This document shows, in pieces, positions 1 to 13,012 of a stretch of 64,000 nucleotides of DNA. The notes below the pieces were generated by a model. The model was given only the letters and a program-made list of their open reading frames with translations, did no database searches and was not told the DNA's origin. The DNA comes from Obelidium mucronatum (taxonomy: Eukaryota > Chytridiomycota > Chytridiomycetes > Chytridiales > Chytriomycetaceae): contig JAIVFH010000112.1 in assembly GCA_025765595.1 (NCBI GenBank), positions 1 through 64,000 on the forward strand. Direction: 5' to 3'. The translations under genes were made by a program, and so were the position numbers. Numbering within the stretch: the stretch's first letter is position 1; every line of letters starts with the position of its first letter.

Positions 1-79
1 GGTGCTTGATTTGAAATACCGATTTGTTGCTAAATCAACAAATTCCAGTGAAACTATTCGTTCCCCGAGAAACAAGCAG

Positions 80-767
80 GATCCATCTCTGATGCCATTC
101 GTGAATCTGTAAAAGCTGCCAAGCTTTGCTCAATACAACTCAAATTGACTCCCTCGTGATTCAACTGCCAGCTTCTTTTGATGGCGGCAACTCTGACGAA
201 GCTGTTATAACTCCTGCATCACCAGCTGATACCATAGTGAATGAAAGCACCTCTGAACCTCGCCGCAAGTCGCGGAGACTGCTCCAGAAACCTGTTTTAC
301 CATCCCCTGAGCTGAACCCAACCTCCGACCTGTCAATTGAAAAGGATTTCATTTCTTCCGTATACCAAATTGCGAGATCAGATTTTGGGATTGACAAGAT
401 TGGAGTGTCAAGTTCTAGTATGGCGTCCTTGGGTCGATTTTTGAATTCCATCAACTTGTCCAAAACACCGATCGATCGATTAGTTTTTGATTCTGTTGAT
501 GGAATTCAAACATTTGAGTTGGGACAGAGTATAGAAGTATTAGAGAGGCGAGCGCAGGTGTTGGGGGTGCCAGTGATGGTTTCAAAGGATGGGACCAACG
601 GATTGGCTGGTGCGTCATTCGAAACTGTTGTGGAGCACGTGAACAGCACCACTACTGAACCAGTCTGTGGAATAGCGCAAGACTGGATTGCAAAGTACAC
701 GGTCTTTGGGGTGACTCGCAGTGTCCTTATGCAACATGGGTACTTTATTGTCGGTTCAACGCATTAA
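80..767 (+). CDS. Unrecognised protein, 5'-truncated by window edge
   Basis: The coding sequence enters from the left edge. A splice acceptor is likely at 78-79, followed by an open stretch starting GSISDAIRESVKAAK, after which the frame moves by one base near 125-150 into the long frame that ends at the TAA before 768. The C-terminal ~210 residues contain a basic patch (EPRRKSRRLLQ) after a Ser/Thr/Pro-rich stretch, then a folded-looking region ending YFIVGSTH. I do not recognise the family. The frame change is either a one-base assembly error or an unseen short intron; no good GT-AG pair explains it. Only the C-terminal part is visible, so domain context is missing. Confidence 0.45.
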
Positions 768-827
768 TTATTATTCGGTGGTTCAATAAGAACGCTTTGT
801 TTTATTATAAGTAATACATGAATCAAA

Positions 828-1312
828 TCACAGTATGAATTGAGACAAGCTTTCTTCTGTAATGGCACGTTCAACCAATGTCTTGATGACTTTCCCATCC
901 TTCCCAAATTCGTAGAGGGTGGGCACGTTCGTAGGACTTCAATTGTTCGTGCTTGCGGTACGGGTGATCTGGGTTCCTCCATGTTGGTCGGTCGCCAGCA
1001 GGAGCTTCAATAAGGGTGGAGTCAGGTACTTTCAAGATTGCTTTGCGAATCAGAGGATCACTATACAAGAAGATAAGCGTCACATGCATAATTTAACACG
1101 GATAGAAACCTGATGACGCAGTCGGGACACCTGTGGTTGATTGTTGAGTACAACTGAACTAACAGTGTTGAGAAAAGTCCTTACCAGGACTGACCAGAAG
1201 CTGGGTCTTCAGAGGCAAATACAACCACAAAGACTCTCCCAGAACTCGAAGACAAGACGGATGTCAGCGTGGCATCAAAGTCTGTAAGTTCAGAAACCCG
1301 TTGCACTTTCAT
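828..1312 (-). CDS. TXNDC17-like thioredoxin-fold protein
   Basis: Thioredoxin-related protein of the TXNDC17/TRP14 family (cytosolic disulfide reductase in animals). Exons on the minus strand are about 1312-1182, 1130-1110 and 1060-828. Exon 1 (start MKVQRVSEL) ends in SGQSW, where the donor GTAAGG sits inside the TGG codon. The 21-nt middle exon supplies the active site WCPDCV. Exon 3 continues DPLIRKAILKV, GDRPTWRNPDHPYRKHEQLK, then NVPTLYEFGKDGKVIKTL. WCPDC and the following CysxxCys context are the family signature. A one-base frame change near 935-941 is needed between HEQLK and NVPTLYEF; because both sides match the family, I read it as an indel rather than decay. The upstream GTG/TTG-open frame was not used, since ATG at 1312 gives the usual ~120-residue length. 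Confidence 0.8.
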
Positions 1313-1371
1313 TTTCAACAATCTTCTATCTTGCAGTTGAAAGCGTGCGATTTGCCATCCGAATCGCACTG

Positions 1372-1578
1372 TCACGCTGCACGTTTATTTAGAACTATAA
1401 TCGATTCTATATTTTGAAGCCTTAATCTGCAATGTAATAACACAGCTGCGGCCTTTTTATTGGCGCAGAGCGGAGGTAATTGAGTATGCATCACAGCTTT
1501 CTTCTGAGCTGAGACACTGTTTTCGTCGGCTGTATTCGAACAAGAATCTTGTTCAAAAATACTCCCGGCGAAAGACAT
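1372..1578 (-). CDS. Possible small protein, 68 aa
   Basis: An ATG-initiated frame (MSFAGSIFEQDSC...) of 68 codons lies directly upstream of the TXNDC17-like gene on the same strand, 59 bp from its ATG. It has four cysteines and ends IIVLNKRAA. There is no recognisable domain or signal peptide. It could be a short gene, a 5' exon of its neighbour, or chance. It is listed because the codon content looks less random than other short frames here; confidence is low. Confidence 0.2.
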   Translation of the reverse strand: MSFAGSIFEQDSCSNTADENSVSAQKKAVMHTQLPPLCANKKAAAVLLHCRLRLQNIESIIVLNKRAA

Positions 1579-1633
1579 TGTGCGAACCGCTGATTACAGA
1601 TTGATTGGCCAATGAATCCAGTTCCATGAACAA

Positions 1634-1995
1634 TCAAAGACACACATATCCCCAAATCGACGACATCAATCCATATTTCGCAATGATTCTAAATCTCACG
1701 TCTCCTTCGTGACTGAGATTCGTTACCTTCAGATACCAATAGTAAGAAATACAGAAAAAAGAATCCATTAAAACAAGCGCAGTAGCTGACATTAAAATGG
1801 AGACTCTGGTGGCAACAACAAGATTTTGTTCTGAGACAATGTCAATCATAATCAGGAACCGCGCCAAGTGACTGGGTGGAGAGATACGTTTCTTTCAACT
1901 TTTTTTTTCCAGATGGCAAAAGCTTCAACAAGCGGAAAGGCAATCAGGAATAAAATCCCAGGCCGTCGCAATGGTCGCATCCAATTAAAGTAAGG
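1634..1995 (-). pseudogene. Truncated copy of the seven-helix membrane family
   Basis: Two minus-strand frames offset by one base read WMRPLRRPGILFLIAFPLVE and then a segment ending in TNLSHEGDVRFRIIAKYG. The second is a clear relative of the intact neighbour at 2002-3309 (there ITSLEEEGDPRFRIIGKYG). The copy stops at YVCL, where the neighbour continues with its last two helices, and the N-terminal helices are missing. The truncation plus frame change makes this a decayed duplicate rather than a gene. Tandem position just 3' of the intact copy suggests local duplication. Confidence 0.65.
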
Positions 1996-2001
1996 AAATT
2001 T

Positions 2002-3309
2002 TCACATCGGGACTTTACTTTTATTTGTTTTGGCTAGATACTGCCTTGTTCGATATTCACAGAACAGTGGTCGCCCCTCAAATTGTCGGCAAGCAACAAT
2101 GCTTGCAGCTTCACTTTTCCTGCGATCAGGAATATCCACCACAATATCGTCGAACTGAACGGATCGTGTTGAAGACCTCACTGAAGACCCAGCCTGCTTG
2201 TTGAGTTTCACGCTTTTCTTTGACGCTGCTTTCGACGGTTTTGGCTTTCTGTGGCTCATCTCCACGGAAGAAGCTCTCATCAGGTCTCGATTCGTTGGAT
2301 GACTAACGAACGAGCTAGTTTGGGACTGAGAGCACACTGTACTTAGTCGAACTGAGCCAAGAGAGCCTGTTCGTGGTTTTGAACTGATGCGTTGGCCCAA
2401 TGGAACAGTTGTAACAACTCCTTTAGTGTGCTCGTCTTCACCACTAGTTTCTTCCATTATTTTTTAGTGGCGCTTGTTCGAGATAAGTTATCCTTCATTG
2501 CGCGGTTATTCAAAGCGACTTTCATGGCGATAAGAGTCCCCAACACGAAGAGAAAAATAGCTCTTGCGCAGTCCTCGATCATCCTCGACAGAATCTTTGG
2601 AGTCGCGTAAATGCTTGAAAGATATACAGCAAAAGCAGCGTAGCCGAAAATGCAAGCCATCACTCCATACTTGCCAATGATTCTGAACCTCGGGTCTCCT
2701 TCTTCCTCCAAGCTCGTTATTCGCAAATATCGGATGAAGGATACGCAAAAAAAAGTATCGAACAAAAGAATCACAGCTCCTGAAGCAATAACAGTGCTTT
2801 TACTTGCTAAACTAAGTGCTCGCGTTCCAATTGCTTGAGGATAAATAAGTGCGACAGCTCCTGGAATGGGTACAAGCATGACTACGATCAAGCTGATAAA
2901 AATGAACGCTTTGATGGACTTGAAGTTGTTTTTGTACAGTTTAACGAGAATATATTCGGACCGTTTATAACTGAACAGTATGTACAATATTTCAGTGATG
3001 GACTCGAATAATTCCGCTGGAAGAAGATTTGTACCGATTTCCATTGAATCGATTATTGCGGAGGACACATATGCTCCAAAAAGACTCGCTGTTGCCATTA
3101 AGAGAATCATATTAAGCGGTGTTGCAAAGGTTTTGGTGGTTATCGGTCTTTCCCATAGTATGAGTTCAAAGTAAATAATGTAGACACTGAGAAACAAAAG
3201 TTCTAAGATTGCTGCTCCTGCCGAGACCCAGTCAATAATGATCGCTGCTTCTTTTGTGTGGGAGATATTTGCAGTGATGCTGGGCTGTGTCTGATTGATT
3301 CGTGTTCAT
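2002..3309 (-). CDS. Seven-helix membrane protein (chytrid-type, unknown)
   Basis: Multi-pass membrane protein with an N-terminal N-glycosylation-type site (TANIS), about seven hydrophobic helices (first around AAILELLFLSVYIIYFE, last around AIFLFVLGTLIAMKVAL) and a long hydrophilic, Ser/Arg-rich cytoplasmic tail of ~150 residues. The topology resembles a G-protein-coupled receptor but no receptor motif is recognisable. It is a paralogue of 23554-24589: both share an ...YILYFE/YIIYFE...RP(F/I)T...TPxN pattern near helix 1-2. The helix part stops at 2457 in a run of six T (2460-2465, plus strand); the tail is open in the next frame starting inside that run, so a homopolymer indel joins them. 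The N-terminus also needs one frame change to use ATG at 3309. Function unknown. Confidence 0.6.
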
Positions 3310-3540
3310 ACAGATTTACAATATTGCTACAACAAGGAATAATACAGAGGCATTTATTATCTTTTATTTATGCGAAATATTTCAATTTCCGATGAGGGGT
3401 TGCTGTCAAAGTCAAGCAAAGTCAAGGCGGAGAATGAACTTCACGAAAAAAAATAATAGAGAATTGACCTCAGCAAACAAACAACCGCCGCCCTACGCAT
3501 CACCAAGACTAGATACAATAGATAAACCCCTTTAGAAATC

Positions 3541-4653
3541 ATGTTTCATATCAGAGTGTCAGCCCTTTGCCTTCTAGCACGCATCGCGCTTGGTGAATTA
3601 CCTATTTCAGTAAATCATCCTGTCAATTCTTGAAACTAACAATCCCACTCTCTACTTTAGCTCAATCTTACAACCTGGCCAATGGCGCTCATGTTACAGC
3701 TTCATCGACCTATAACTCAGGGCCTTGCTCTCTATACGCATGTGGGCCTCATCAAGTTGTCAACAACATTCCAAACAGGTGCCACCAAAGACCATTTTTA
3801 ACATGCATTCGAAAATTTAAAAGTATATTCGTTTTGATTTTTCTAATTTACCAGTATTGTAGACGTCGGTCAATGGATATCGAATCCTGGTGAATGCGAT
3901 TCGGACTGGAGAACATCCGAGACAAGCGATATATCACCCGTCGGCAGACACAATGAAACCTTGACTATCGACTGGTCGGCAAACTATGGAACACAATTAA
4001 TTTCGGAAGTTCGTTTCAGATATGGAAGCATGGCAGGTGAGGAATCTCGTGTCTTATTTCGAAACAAATCTGACGTTGATTATGATAGCGAATCCTTGGG
4101 GTGTTCAGCTCATAATGTATTCTCAACTCCCTATGAACACTGCTCCGATTGCTGTGCCCATAGCTGATGCCAGTGACTGGTACGCGTTCACATTTCTTGA
4201 ACCCGTCACGGCCTCTGGAATCTCTTTGACATGGTACGGTATGCAAAGCCGAGACAACGGAAAGACTTGCTTCGTATCTATTGGGAATGTGGAAGCATTG
4301 GACAGGTATCCCGCCGAATCCTATCCCAATCGACGCGCCTTCCGGGAACGGGAGGACCATTTCAATAGGCGCTATCGTTTCCATGATTATTTTCCCAATT
4401 TTGGGAATCCTTATCTGTCTTTGTCTTGGTGTTTTGCTTGTTCGCAAACGCAGGCAGAATTTGGCACAGCGTTTTGCTACCACCAATGGCTTGGGCACTT
4501 TGCATGAGATCTCTCTTCGTCCGGCGACAGCAACGCAACGAAGAACGTCAGCAGAAGCTTGTGGATGAAGAGGATGAACCTGAACTTACAGAAGCAGCAA
4601 TCGATGTTCATGTCGATGCAGAATCTGTAGGAGTTTGGAATACGGCCAAGTGA
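3541..4653 (+). CDS. Secreted/anchored F5/8-type (discoidin-like) domain receptor
   Basis: Exons 3541-3592, 3661-3778, 3855-4036 and 4089-4653, all with clean GT-AG joins. The N-terminus MFHIRVSALCLLARIALG is a signal peptide. The ectodomain opens NLANGAHVTASSTYNSGP, the usual start of F5/8 type C/CBM32 galactose-binding folds, and continues with WISNPGECDSDW and ISEVRFRYG. A single helix (ISIGAIVSMIIFPILGILIC region) is followed by a basic stop-transfer RKRRQ and an acidic tail ending ESVGVWNTAK. Two single-base frame changes (about 4305 and 4500-4560) separate ectodomain, helix and tail; each segment is convincing alone. Probable type I surface protein binding carbohydrate; the ligand is unknown. 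Confidence 0.6.
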
Positions 4654-4784
4654 ACACTTAAATGGATTATTTGCACTCTTTTTGTGATGTTCTTTTGATT
4701 GGTAGTTTATGAGTGTGATAATAGATATGTTTTCAAATTCTTCTATACGTTATTCCTCTATCCTTTTTTTGTTTGCTTTTAGAA

Positions 4785-5805
4785 ATGTTTGGTTTGGCCT
4801 TGCGACGCACCTTTACGCCATCGACAGCAGGTAAATTACCGATCTACTTAATAACTGCTCTCGATGAGGCGATCTGTGGCCGACGACTCTTGTTGCAACT
4901 ATCTAACTCGATCTTCACTTTTTTCCCCTACTTAACTTTGGCCCAACAAAGGACTCATCACTGCTTCCTCTGTCTTTGCTGCTTCTCAGCGCGTAGCCTC
5001 TTCTGTCGTTATTCAAAGGGCCAGGTAGACATCTCTGTTCTCCCTACCTCCAGTGGCTATCCTTAATAGAACTCCTGCCAAAAAAAAAAAAAACCACCAA
5101 CCTGCCTAGATTGAGCACTTCAAAGGACACCTCAAACATTGTCGGAACATCTCTCCCAACACTTGAAATCGATGCCTTCAAGCGTAGCAAGGCCTTCAAG
5201 CGTCCAACATCTCCACACTTGTTCATTTACCAACCACAATTGACTTGGTACTTGAGTATGTTCCATCGTATTACTGGAGGCGCTGTTGGTGTTGGTTAGT
5301 ATTTATTTTTTGGCGGCGGGGTATCCATCCTGGAAGGGCTGGGAGAGAGCAAATGGTTCTAGATTTGGTGCTGGAATCGATCGAAAATAGGAAGCACTGA
5401 TATCCTGCTCAACCGGATCATATTGACGCGATTAGAGCGGATAGAGAAACTTGCAGAATATACCGAACGGGAGTTTATTTGTTGGGGGACCTCGAACAAT
5501 CAGAATCTAAATCCCTTCACAAAAAACCCTCAGCTTTGTACGGAGGTGCTATTTGGTACCTTGTTTGCCCTTTCACCAGTGCAGCAGCCGCCGCCTACGC
5601 TGCATCATTCCCATGGATCGTTAAATTCATTGCCAAGAGTGCGATTTCTCTCCCACTTGCATTCCACACGTTGAACGGATTCCGTCACCTACTCTGGGAC
5701 ACGGCATCTTCTTACGGACTGAGTCTGAAGGGTGTTTACAGTACTGGATATGCTGTCCTTGCTGGAACTGCGGTTATTGGATTTGGATACGCGTTGTTGT
5801 TTTAA
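4785..5805 (+). CDS. SDH3: Succinate dehydrogenase cytochrome b560 subunit (SDHC/Sdh3)
   Basis: Membrane anchor subunit of respiratory complex II in the mitochondrial inner membrane; it contributes the haem b and ubiquinone sites. Exons 4785-4830, 4952-5024, 5110-5294 and 5534-5805 give 191 residues without a frame problem. The first two exons encode a mitochondrial presequence ([10 protein letters not shown]...). Exon 3 has the family motif [13 protein letters not shown]...SMFHRITG (Ser and Arg of the quinone site). Exon 4 has [13 protein letters not shown] (haem-ligand His) and the last helix. The ATG in exon 1 is the first in frame and gives a credible transit peptide. Confidence 0.93.
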
Positions 5806-5981
5806 GTGAAATGATTTTTTTTTCGGAATAAAAGATAAGAAAGAGAGCTCTTTTTTTCATGCTTGTTTTTGGGAAACTTGCGGTTACTTTTTTTCTACCT
5901 TTTTTACAATAGAGATTATTCCTTTTTTTTATTTGTCTCTTTCTTTCTTTTTTTTTTTTTTTTTCAACCACAAATTTCGCA

Positions 5982-7466
5982 ATGACATTAACGGCCCAGG
6001 AAAAGAAGCTCTTGCCAATTGTCTATACGTTTCTGATCAAAGTCGGAGCGTTGTCTGCGGCTGAAAAGTTCAAGAAAGAAGCAGGGATCAAAGTGGTGCG
6101 TTCTCTTTGACGATGGTATTACATGCCATCAAAGTGATTGCTGAATTTGCCATAAAAAAGACTGCAACCAGTTCCGACCCAACTCTTTCCGAAGTCTACA
6201 CTGCATACTTGAAAAGGTATTTTAAAGGATCATGGAGTATTTGAGGGCTGAGCGAGCTTTCCCCCCTCAAAATCTTAGCAACCAAGACGACTCCGATTCT
6301 GATAGTAGCGACGATGAGCCGGAAACGGTATACTTTGCAAAAATGGGGTTTCGTTGGGAAGAAGGATTGAACTAATCTTTTTGAACATCCAAGGTTTCAA
6401 AGAAAGTTGCAGCACAAGAGTCCAGTGACGATGACAGCAGCAGCTCGGATGAAGAATCAGACGATGAAAAACCTGTAGTCAAGAAATCTACGAAGAAGAA
6501 GGAGGAGGAATCCGACGAAGATAGCAGTTCCGATGAATCTGATGACGATGAGAAACCTGTTGCCAAGAAGATTGTAGCCAAGGCCGAATCAAGTGATGAC
6601 GATGAAAGCAGCTCTGATGAAGACTCGGATGATGAAAGTAGTTCTGATGAAGAGCCTAAAAAGCCTGTCGTGAAGAAGAAAGCGGACTCCAGCGATGATG
6701 AAAGCTCCGATTCATCAGATGATGAAAAGCCGGTTGCCAAGAAAGCCGTTGTGACAAAGAAGGCGGAATCTAGCGATGATGAAAGCAGTTCGGATGAAGA
6801 GTCTGACGAGTCTGAAGATGAGAAGCCTGTCAAAAAGGAGGAATCAGATGATGAGAGCAGTTCTGATGAAGATGACTCTGAAGACGAAAAACCAGTCAAG
6901 AAGGTTGTATCAAAGAAGGAATCCAGTGATGAGGAAGAAAGCAGCAGCTCTGAAGACGAATCCGAAGATGAAAAGCCAATTTCCAAAAAACGAAAGGCTG
7001 AATCTGATTCTGATGAAGAACCTGTGGCTGTTGTGAAAAAGACGAAGGTGTCTGAAGTCAAGAGTGTTCCAAAGAAGACAACGCCGGCCGAAAAGCAAAC
7101 CCCGGTATGATATACGGCATAGATATTTATACCTTTTTTAATCTTACGGCTGTTTTATATACTTTTCTAGGAGAGATTCCAACGTGTTAAGGCTGAAAAG
7201 GTGGAGTTTGCAGACGAGCGATTGAAAGACAATCGATTCGAAGCAAAAGGAGGAGCAATCTCATCTTACGGAATGAAAGCCCATCAGGACTTGATTGTTA
7301 CAAGGGGTAAAGGATTCACTGCTGAAAAGGTTTGTTTTACCAATTTATTCTAAGTGCACCACTAACTTCCCTTTCACAGAACAAGAAGAAGCGTGGAAGC
7401 TATCGAGGAGGATTGATTGACCAGCAAAGTTACTCTATTAAATTTAATTACGACGACGACGAATGA
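5982..7466 (+). CDS. SRP40: Nucleolar phosphoprotein NOPP140/SRP40-like
   Basis: Nucleolar chaperone of H/ACA and C/D snoRNPs. Six exons: 5982-6095, 6161-6216, 6279-6327, 6394-7104, 7171-7329 and 7380-7466, giving 391 residues. Residues ~7-45 form a LisH-type helix pair (KKLLPIVYTFLIKVGALSAA). The centre is about ten alternations of Ser/Asp/Glu clusters (CK2-type sites) and Lys/Pro/Val/Ala blocks such as EKPVAKKAVV, the classic NOPP140 repeat. The C-terminal SRP40 domain is FQRVKAEKVEFADERLKDNR...GRGSYRGG-like, ending in acidic DDDE. All junctions keep frame. The 5' flank holds a T-rich tract (5940-5964). Confidence 0.92.
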
Positions 7467-7523
7467 ATACCGTCAATAAATAAAATAAGATTAATCAAAG
7501 TTAATCAGTTTTAAAATAATTAA

Positions 7524-10307
<2,784 letters not shown>

Positions 10308-10785
10308 AACCGTGATGAATAAATGGTGACTCCCACGAATCTGTAGTCGTTCAGAATTTGGCCTTATACAGATATGGGGTCTTGCCGCACCACATAAATT
10401 GAAAAATCATCGGAATATGCGCATTTTCTTTAATCACTGATTTTTGCTCAAAGAGTTCCATTAAACCCCTTTTCTAAAAAATTCGCAGCTTTGACGCCAT
10501 CAAGACAGGATCAAAGAAAAAATAGACACACCAGGATATGCACGTTCTACTCACCATCTCGCTTTGATCGGGCCCGCCAATGCTGCGTGCGCCACATCAA
10601 CTGCCCTAAGAGCGTGGTCTGGAACCGAGTGAGCAAATAGCTTAACGTTCAAGCTGTCAAGGTCATCTCTGCTCGACCATAGTCTAGGCAATACAAAAGC
10701 CCCAGCATGTCTTCCGACGGTCACTTTACTCGTACTCACGCTTACAATGCCTATTGGACTAGGGTGAGGGCTGATTTTTTCGGGA
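10308..10785. other. Intergenic, no gene seen
   Basis: About 480 bp between CDC5L and a decayed tyrosinase fragment. The only frame of note is a 62-codon minus-strand frame at 10551-10739 with no recognisable content. I see no repeat or RNA gene. Confidence 0.5.
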
Positions 10786-11458
10786 TTTTTTTTGGAAGCT
10801 AATGCCGAGTCTTAGTCTATGAAAGGACTCTGACTTCTTTTGGATGGACTGGTGGCTTGGTCGACCTCAATGACTCTGTACAAATGTAAGTGTGCCTCTC
10901 TCCAACAAACCCATTTTGGTCATGTGATTAAGTCAGTGCTGACAGAATTGGAGAAGTTCGGCCCTCTTCAATGGGACATACTTTGGAGGTGTTACTTCTT
11001 CTACAGTGAAAAGCAATCTGATGGAGGCTTTGGTTACAATTTTGGGTTTGTCGATTTGGGTTCGAGCAACAGAAGGGTGCTGGCTCAAACCACATCTTAT
11101 GAGGCACTGCGTGGGGATGACACTCCCAACTATCATGGATCAGGTCACATTGTAAGAGCTTTCATTGTCTTATCTACAAAAAAATATGTCTAATTACTGA
11201 ATCTGTTTTAATTCATCCTGCCTGGTAAGGCTATTTCATCCTGCCTGGTAATGCTAAATGTGACATGCCTGACTCCAGTTACAATGTAAGAGATTCCGTC
11301 TTCTACTTGCACCATGCTAATGTGAGTGTGAGGCGGGATCTGTGTGGGGTGACAGTGAGAAACTGGCGGATCGGTAAAGATTGGCCATTCCGATCGCTGT
11401 GTCACTTTGCTTACGCAAGTCAATTGAGATCACCCATGTCTGCGGCAAGTTTAGGATG
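10786..11458 (+). pseudogene. Decayed tyrosinase fragment (tandem duplicate)
   Basis: Scattered pieces match the neighbouring tyrosinase in order. They are: the region after the copper-A site (AATGCCGAGTCTTAG... compared with AATGCCGAGTTTTTG... at 11983), SFGWTGGLVDL-like text, ELEKFGPLQWDILW (relative ELERFGPL), GFGYNFGFVDLGSSNRRVL, YEALRGDDTPNYHGSGHI, and the copper-B motif DSVFYLHHANV. The first coding part with CuA is absent, several frames are used, and an in-frame TAG lies in the CuA-adjacent segment. A 21-23-bp tandem duplication (ATTTCATCCTGCCTGGTAA) sits at 11211-11255. The fragment lies head-to-tail upstream of the larger copy, so it is a local duplicate. Confidence 0.75.
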
Positions 11459-11528
11459 AATTGCTCCGCTGGGTCGTGAGATAGGGGACTGGGTCGTTCA
11501 CAATAAATTTTTTTCTGATAAGTCAGGA

Positions 11529-11570
11529 CCAGCCTCTCCCCAAAAAAAAGTGTAAAAAAGGAGAGGCTGG
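11529..11570. repeat. Perfect 11-bp inverted repeat (hairpin) upstream of tyrosinase
   Basis: CCAGCCTCTCC at 11529-11539 is matched by GGAGAGGCTGG at 11560-11570 with a 20-nt A-rich loop. It lies about 125 bp before the tyrosinase ATG. It could be a terminator-like hairpin of the upstream fragment or a protein site; nothing decides this. Confidence 0.6.
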
Positions 11571-11625
11571 AACCAAGCCGACGATAATGTTCATTCCTAT
11601 CACTTTTGATTAAAAACTTTGAATC

Positions 11626-11636
11626 CTATATAAATT
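11626..11636 (+). promoter_or_regulatory. TATA box of the tyrosinase gene
   Basis: CCTATATAAAT lies about 60 bp upstream of the ATG at 11696, a normal fungal core-promoter spacing, and no better A/T element is nearby. Confidence 0.5.
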
Positions 11637-12133
11637 GGTCAGCTCTGTCAATTATCTAGAAAACTGCCCGAAACCCGACCAAAACCAATTAAGAAATGCA
11701 ACTCAAATACCTCTTAATTGCTGCGATTGCTCTCGTTGGTGCCGTCAATGCTGCCTGCACCACACCCAAACTGAGAAGAGAGTGGTCTCAACTGAGTCAA
11801 GACGAGAAAGCGGCTTACATCTCTGCTGTCAAAGTCATCACTTCTCCTCCCGAGTCAGGACAATTTAAAGACCCAACCATCATGTCTGCCGATTACTCGC
11901 ACTCACTCCGAGAACGCTCACTGGGCCCATGGTGCAGTTCATGCTTTTGCCAAGAGTTTGTGACTAACCCTTCTTTTCAGCCAATGCCGAGTTTTTGCTC
12001 TTCCACAGAGCCATGCTGAGTCTCTATGAAAAAGCTCTTGCTTCTGCTGGATGGACCGGTGGTTTGATCTACCTCGATGAAGGCCTGTATGCCAATGTAC
12101 GTCAAGGGCTTGTCTCCCATCTAGAATTTTTTC

Positions 12134-12138
12134 GACTT
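12134..12138. repeat. Target-site duplication, left (GACTT)
   Basis: GACTT immediately precedes the 5' LTR TG and recurs immediately after the 3' LTR CA. Five bp is the usual Ty3/gypsy length. Confidence 0.92.
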
Positions 12139-12357
12139 TGTCGTATCCCTCATTACCTCCTCTATTACTAACACTATCTAAGCCCCTATTTATCCCCCGT
12201 TTATTCTCTATTCTACGCATTATATTATTTGCCCTATTTATCTGTCTGTTATACTTATTCAATTTATTGTGTGTAAGAATAATAAAATTCCCAAAGTTCC
12301 AAAGGACGTCATCGTTCGCTCCCCTCACTCCTCCTCTATACAATAACAGACACCTCA
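12139..12357 (+). repeat. 5' LTR (219 bp)
   Basis: Starts TGTCGTATCCCTCATTACC and ends ATAACAGACACCTCA. It reads base for base like the LTR at 18316-18534 (constant offset of 6177). Confidence 0.95.
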
Positions 12358-12405
12358 TTTTTTCCTTTGAGTACTTTACGTCACACAATACCCCACCAAC
12401 CACAA

Positions 12406-12770
12406 CTGCGGGTTGACAGTTGCTAACTAGCACTGCAACTTAAAGCAACACACCACTGCGGGTTGGCGGTCGCTAAACGCACCCCAATTTAACGCAAACA
12501 CACAATCGCGGGTTGGCGGTCACTAAATGCACCCCAATTTAACGCACAATACACCACACTGCAGGTTGACGGTCGCTAAACAGCACCCCAACTTTAAGCA
12601 CAACACACAACCGCGGATTGGCGGTCGCTAAATGGCACCCCAATTAAACGCGCAACACACCACACTGCGGGTTGACGGTCGCTAAATAGCACCCCAACTT
12701 AAAGCACAACAAACAATCGCGGGTTGGCGGTCGCTAATCGGCACCCCAATTTAACGCAAAACTCAAATAC
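12406..12770 (+). repeat. Seven-copy ~52-bp tandem repeat in the element leader
   Basis: Unit starts lie at 12406, 12456, 12506, 12559, 12611, 12665 and 12717 (spacing 50-54). The conserved core is GGTTGRCGGTCGCTAAA followed by GCACCCCAAYTTAA. Later copies alternate between CTGC..GAC and YCGC..GGC versions, suggesting a ~105-bp dimer as the amplified unit. It lies in the untranslated leader, 200-600 bp before gag. Confidence 0.9.
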
Positions 12771-13012
12771 AATAGATTAAAACAACTCAAATAACATAGA
12801 ATCACACTTAATTAAAGTATAGTACAATAACGACACACCAAAAGGAACCTTCTTGGGGTCTCGACATTGCTTGGGTCGCGAGCCTCCTGGGTGCCACCCC
12901 AAAAATTTTTTTTAAAAAAAAAAAAAAAAAAAAAACCAAGCATCCCACAAATTTTCCCTATATATTCAAGCCCGACAAAAAATCAAAACAGAACAGAAAA
13001 CAAGCACAAAAC

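Noticed and set aside
1181..1375. Frame beginning with GTG at 1375 as the true start of the TXNDC17-like protein
   Set aside because: No ATG in that extension; ATG at 1312 gives the family length.
6372..7061. Long minus-strand Ser-rich frame opposite NOPP140
   Set aside because: It is the complement of the Asp/Glu/Ser repeats; the plus strand has domain-level support and splice sites.
12138..12416. Hydrophobic ORFs in the LTRs (also 18162-18563)
   Set aside because: They are translations of the LTR itself, repeated identically at both ends; no coding evidence.
12406..12770. CRISPR-like array
   Set aside because: Units vary and there are no unique spacers; it is a diverged tandem repeat inside a retroelement leader of a eukaryote.
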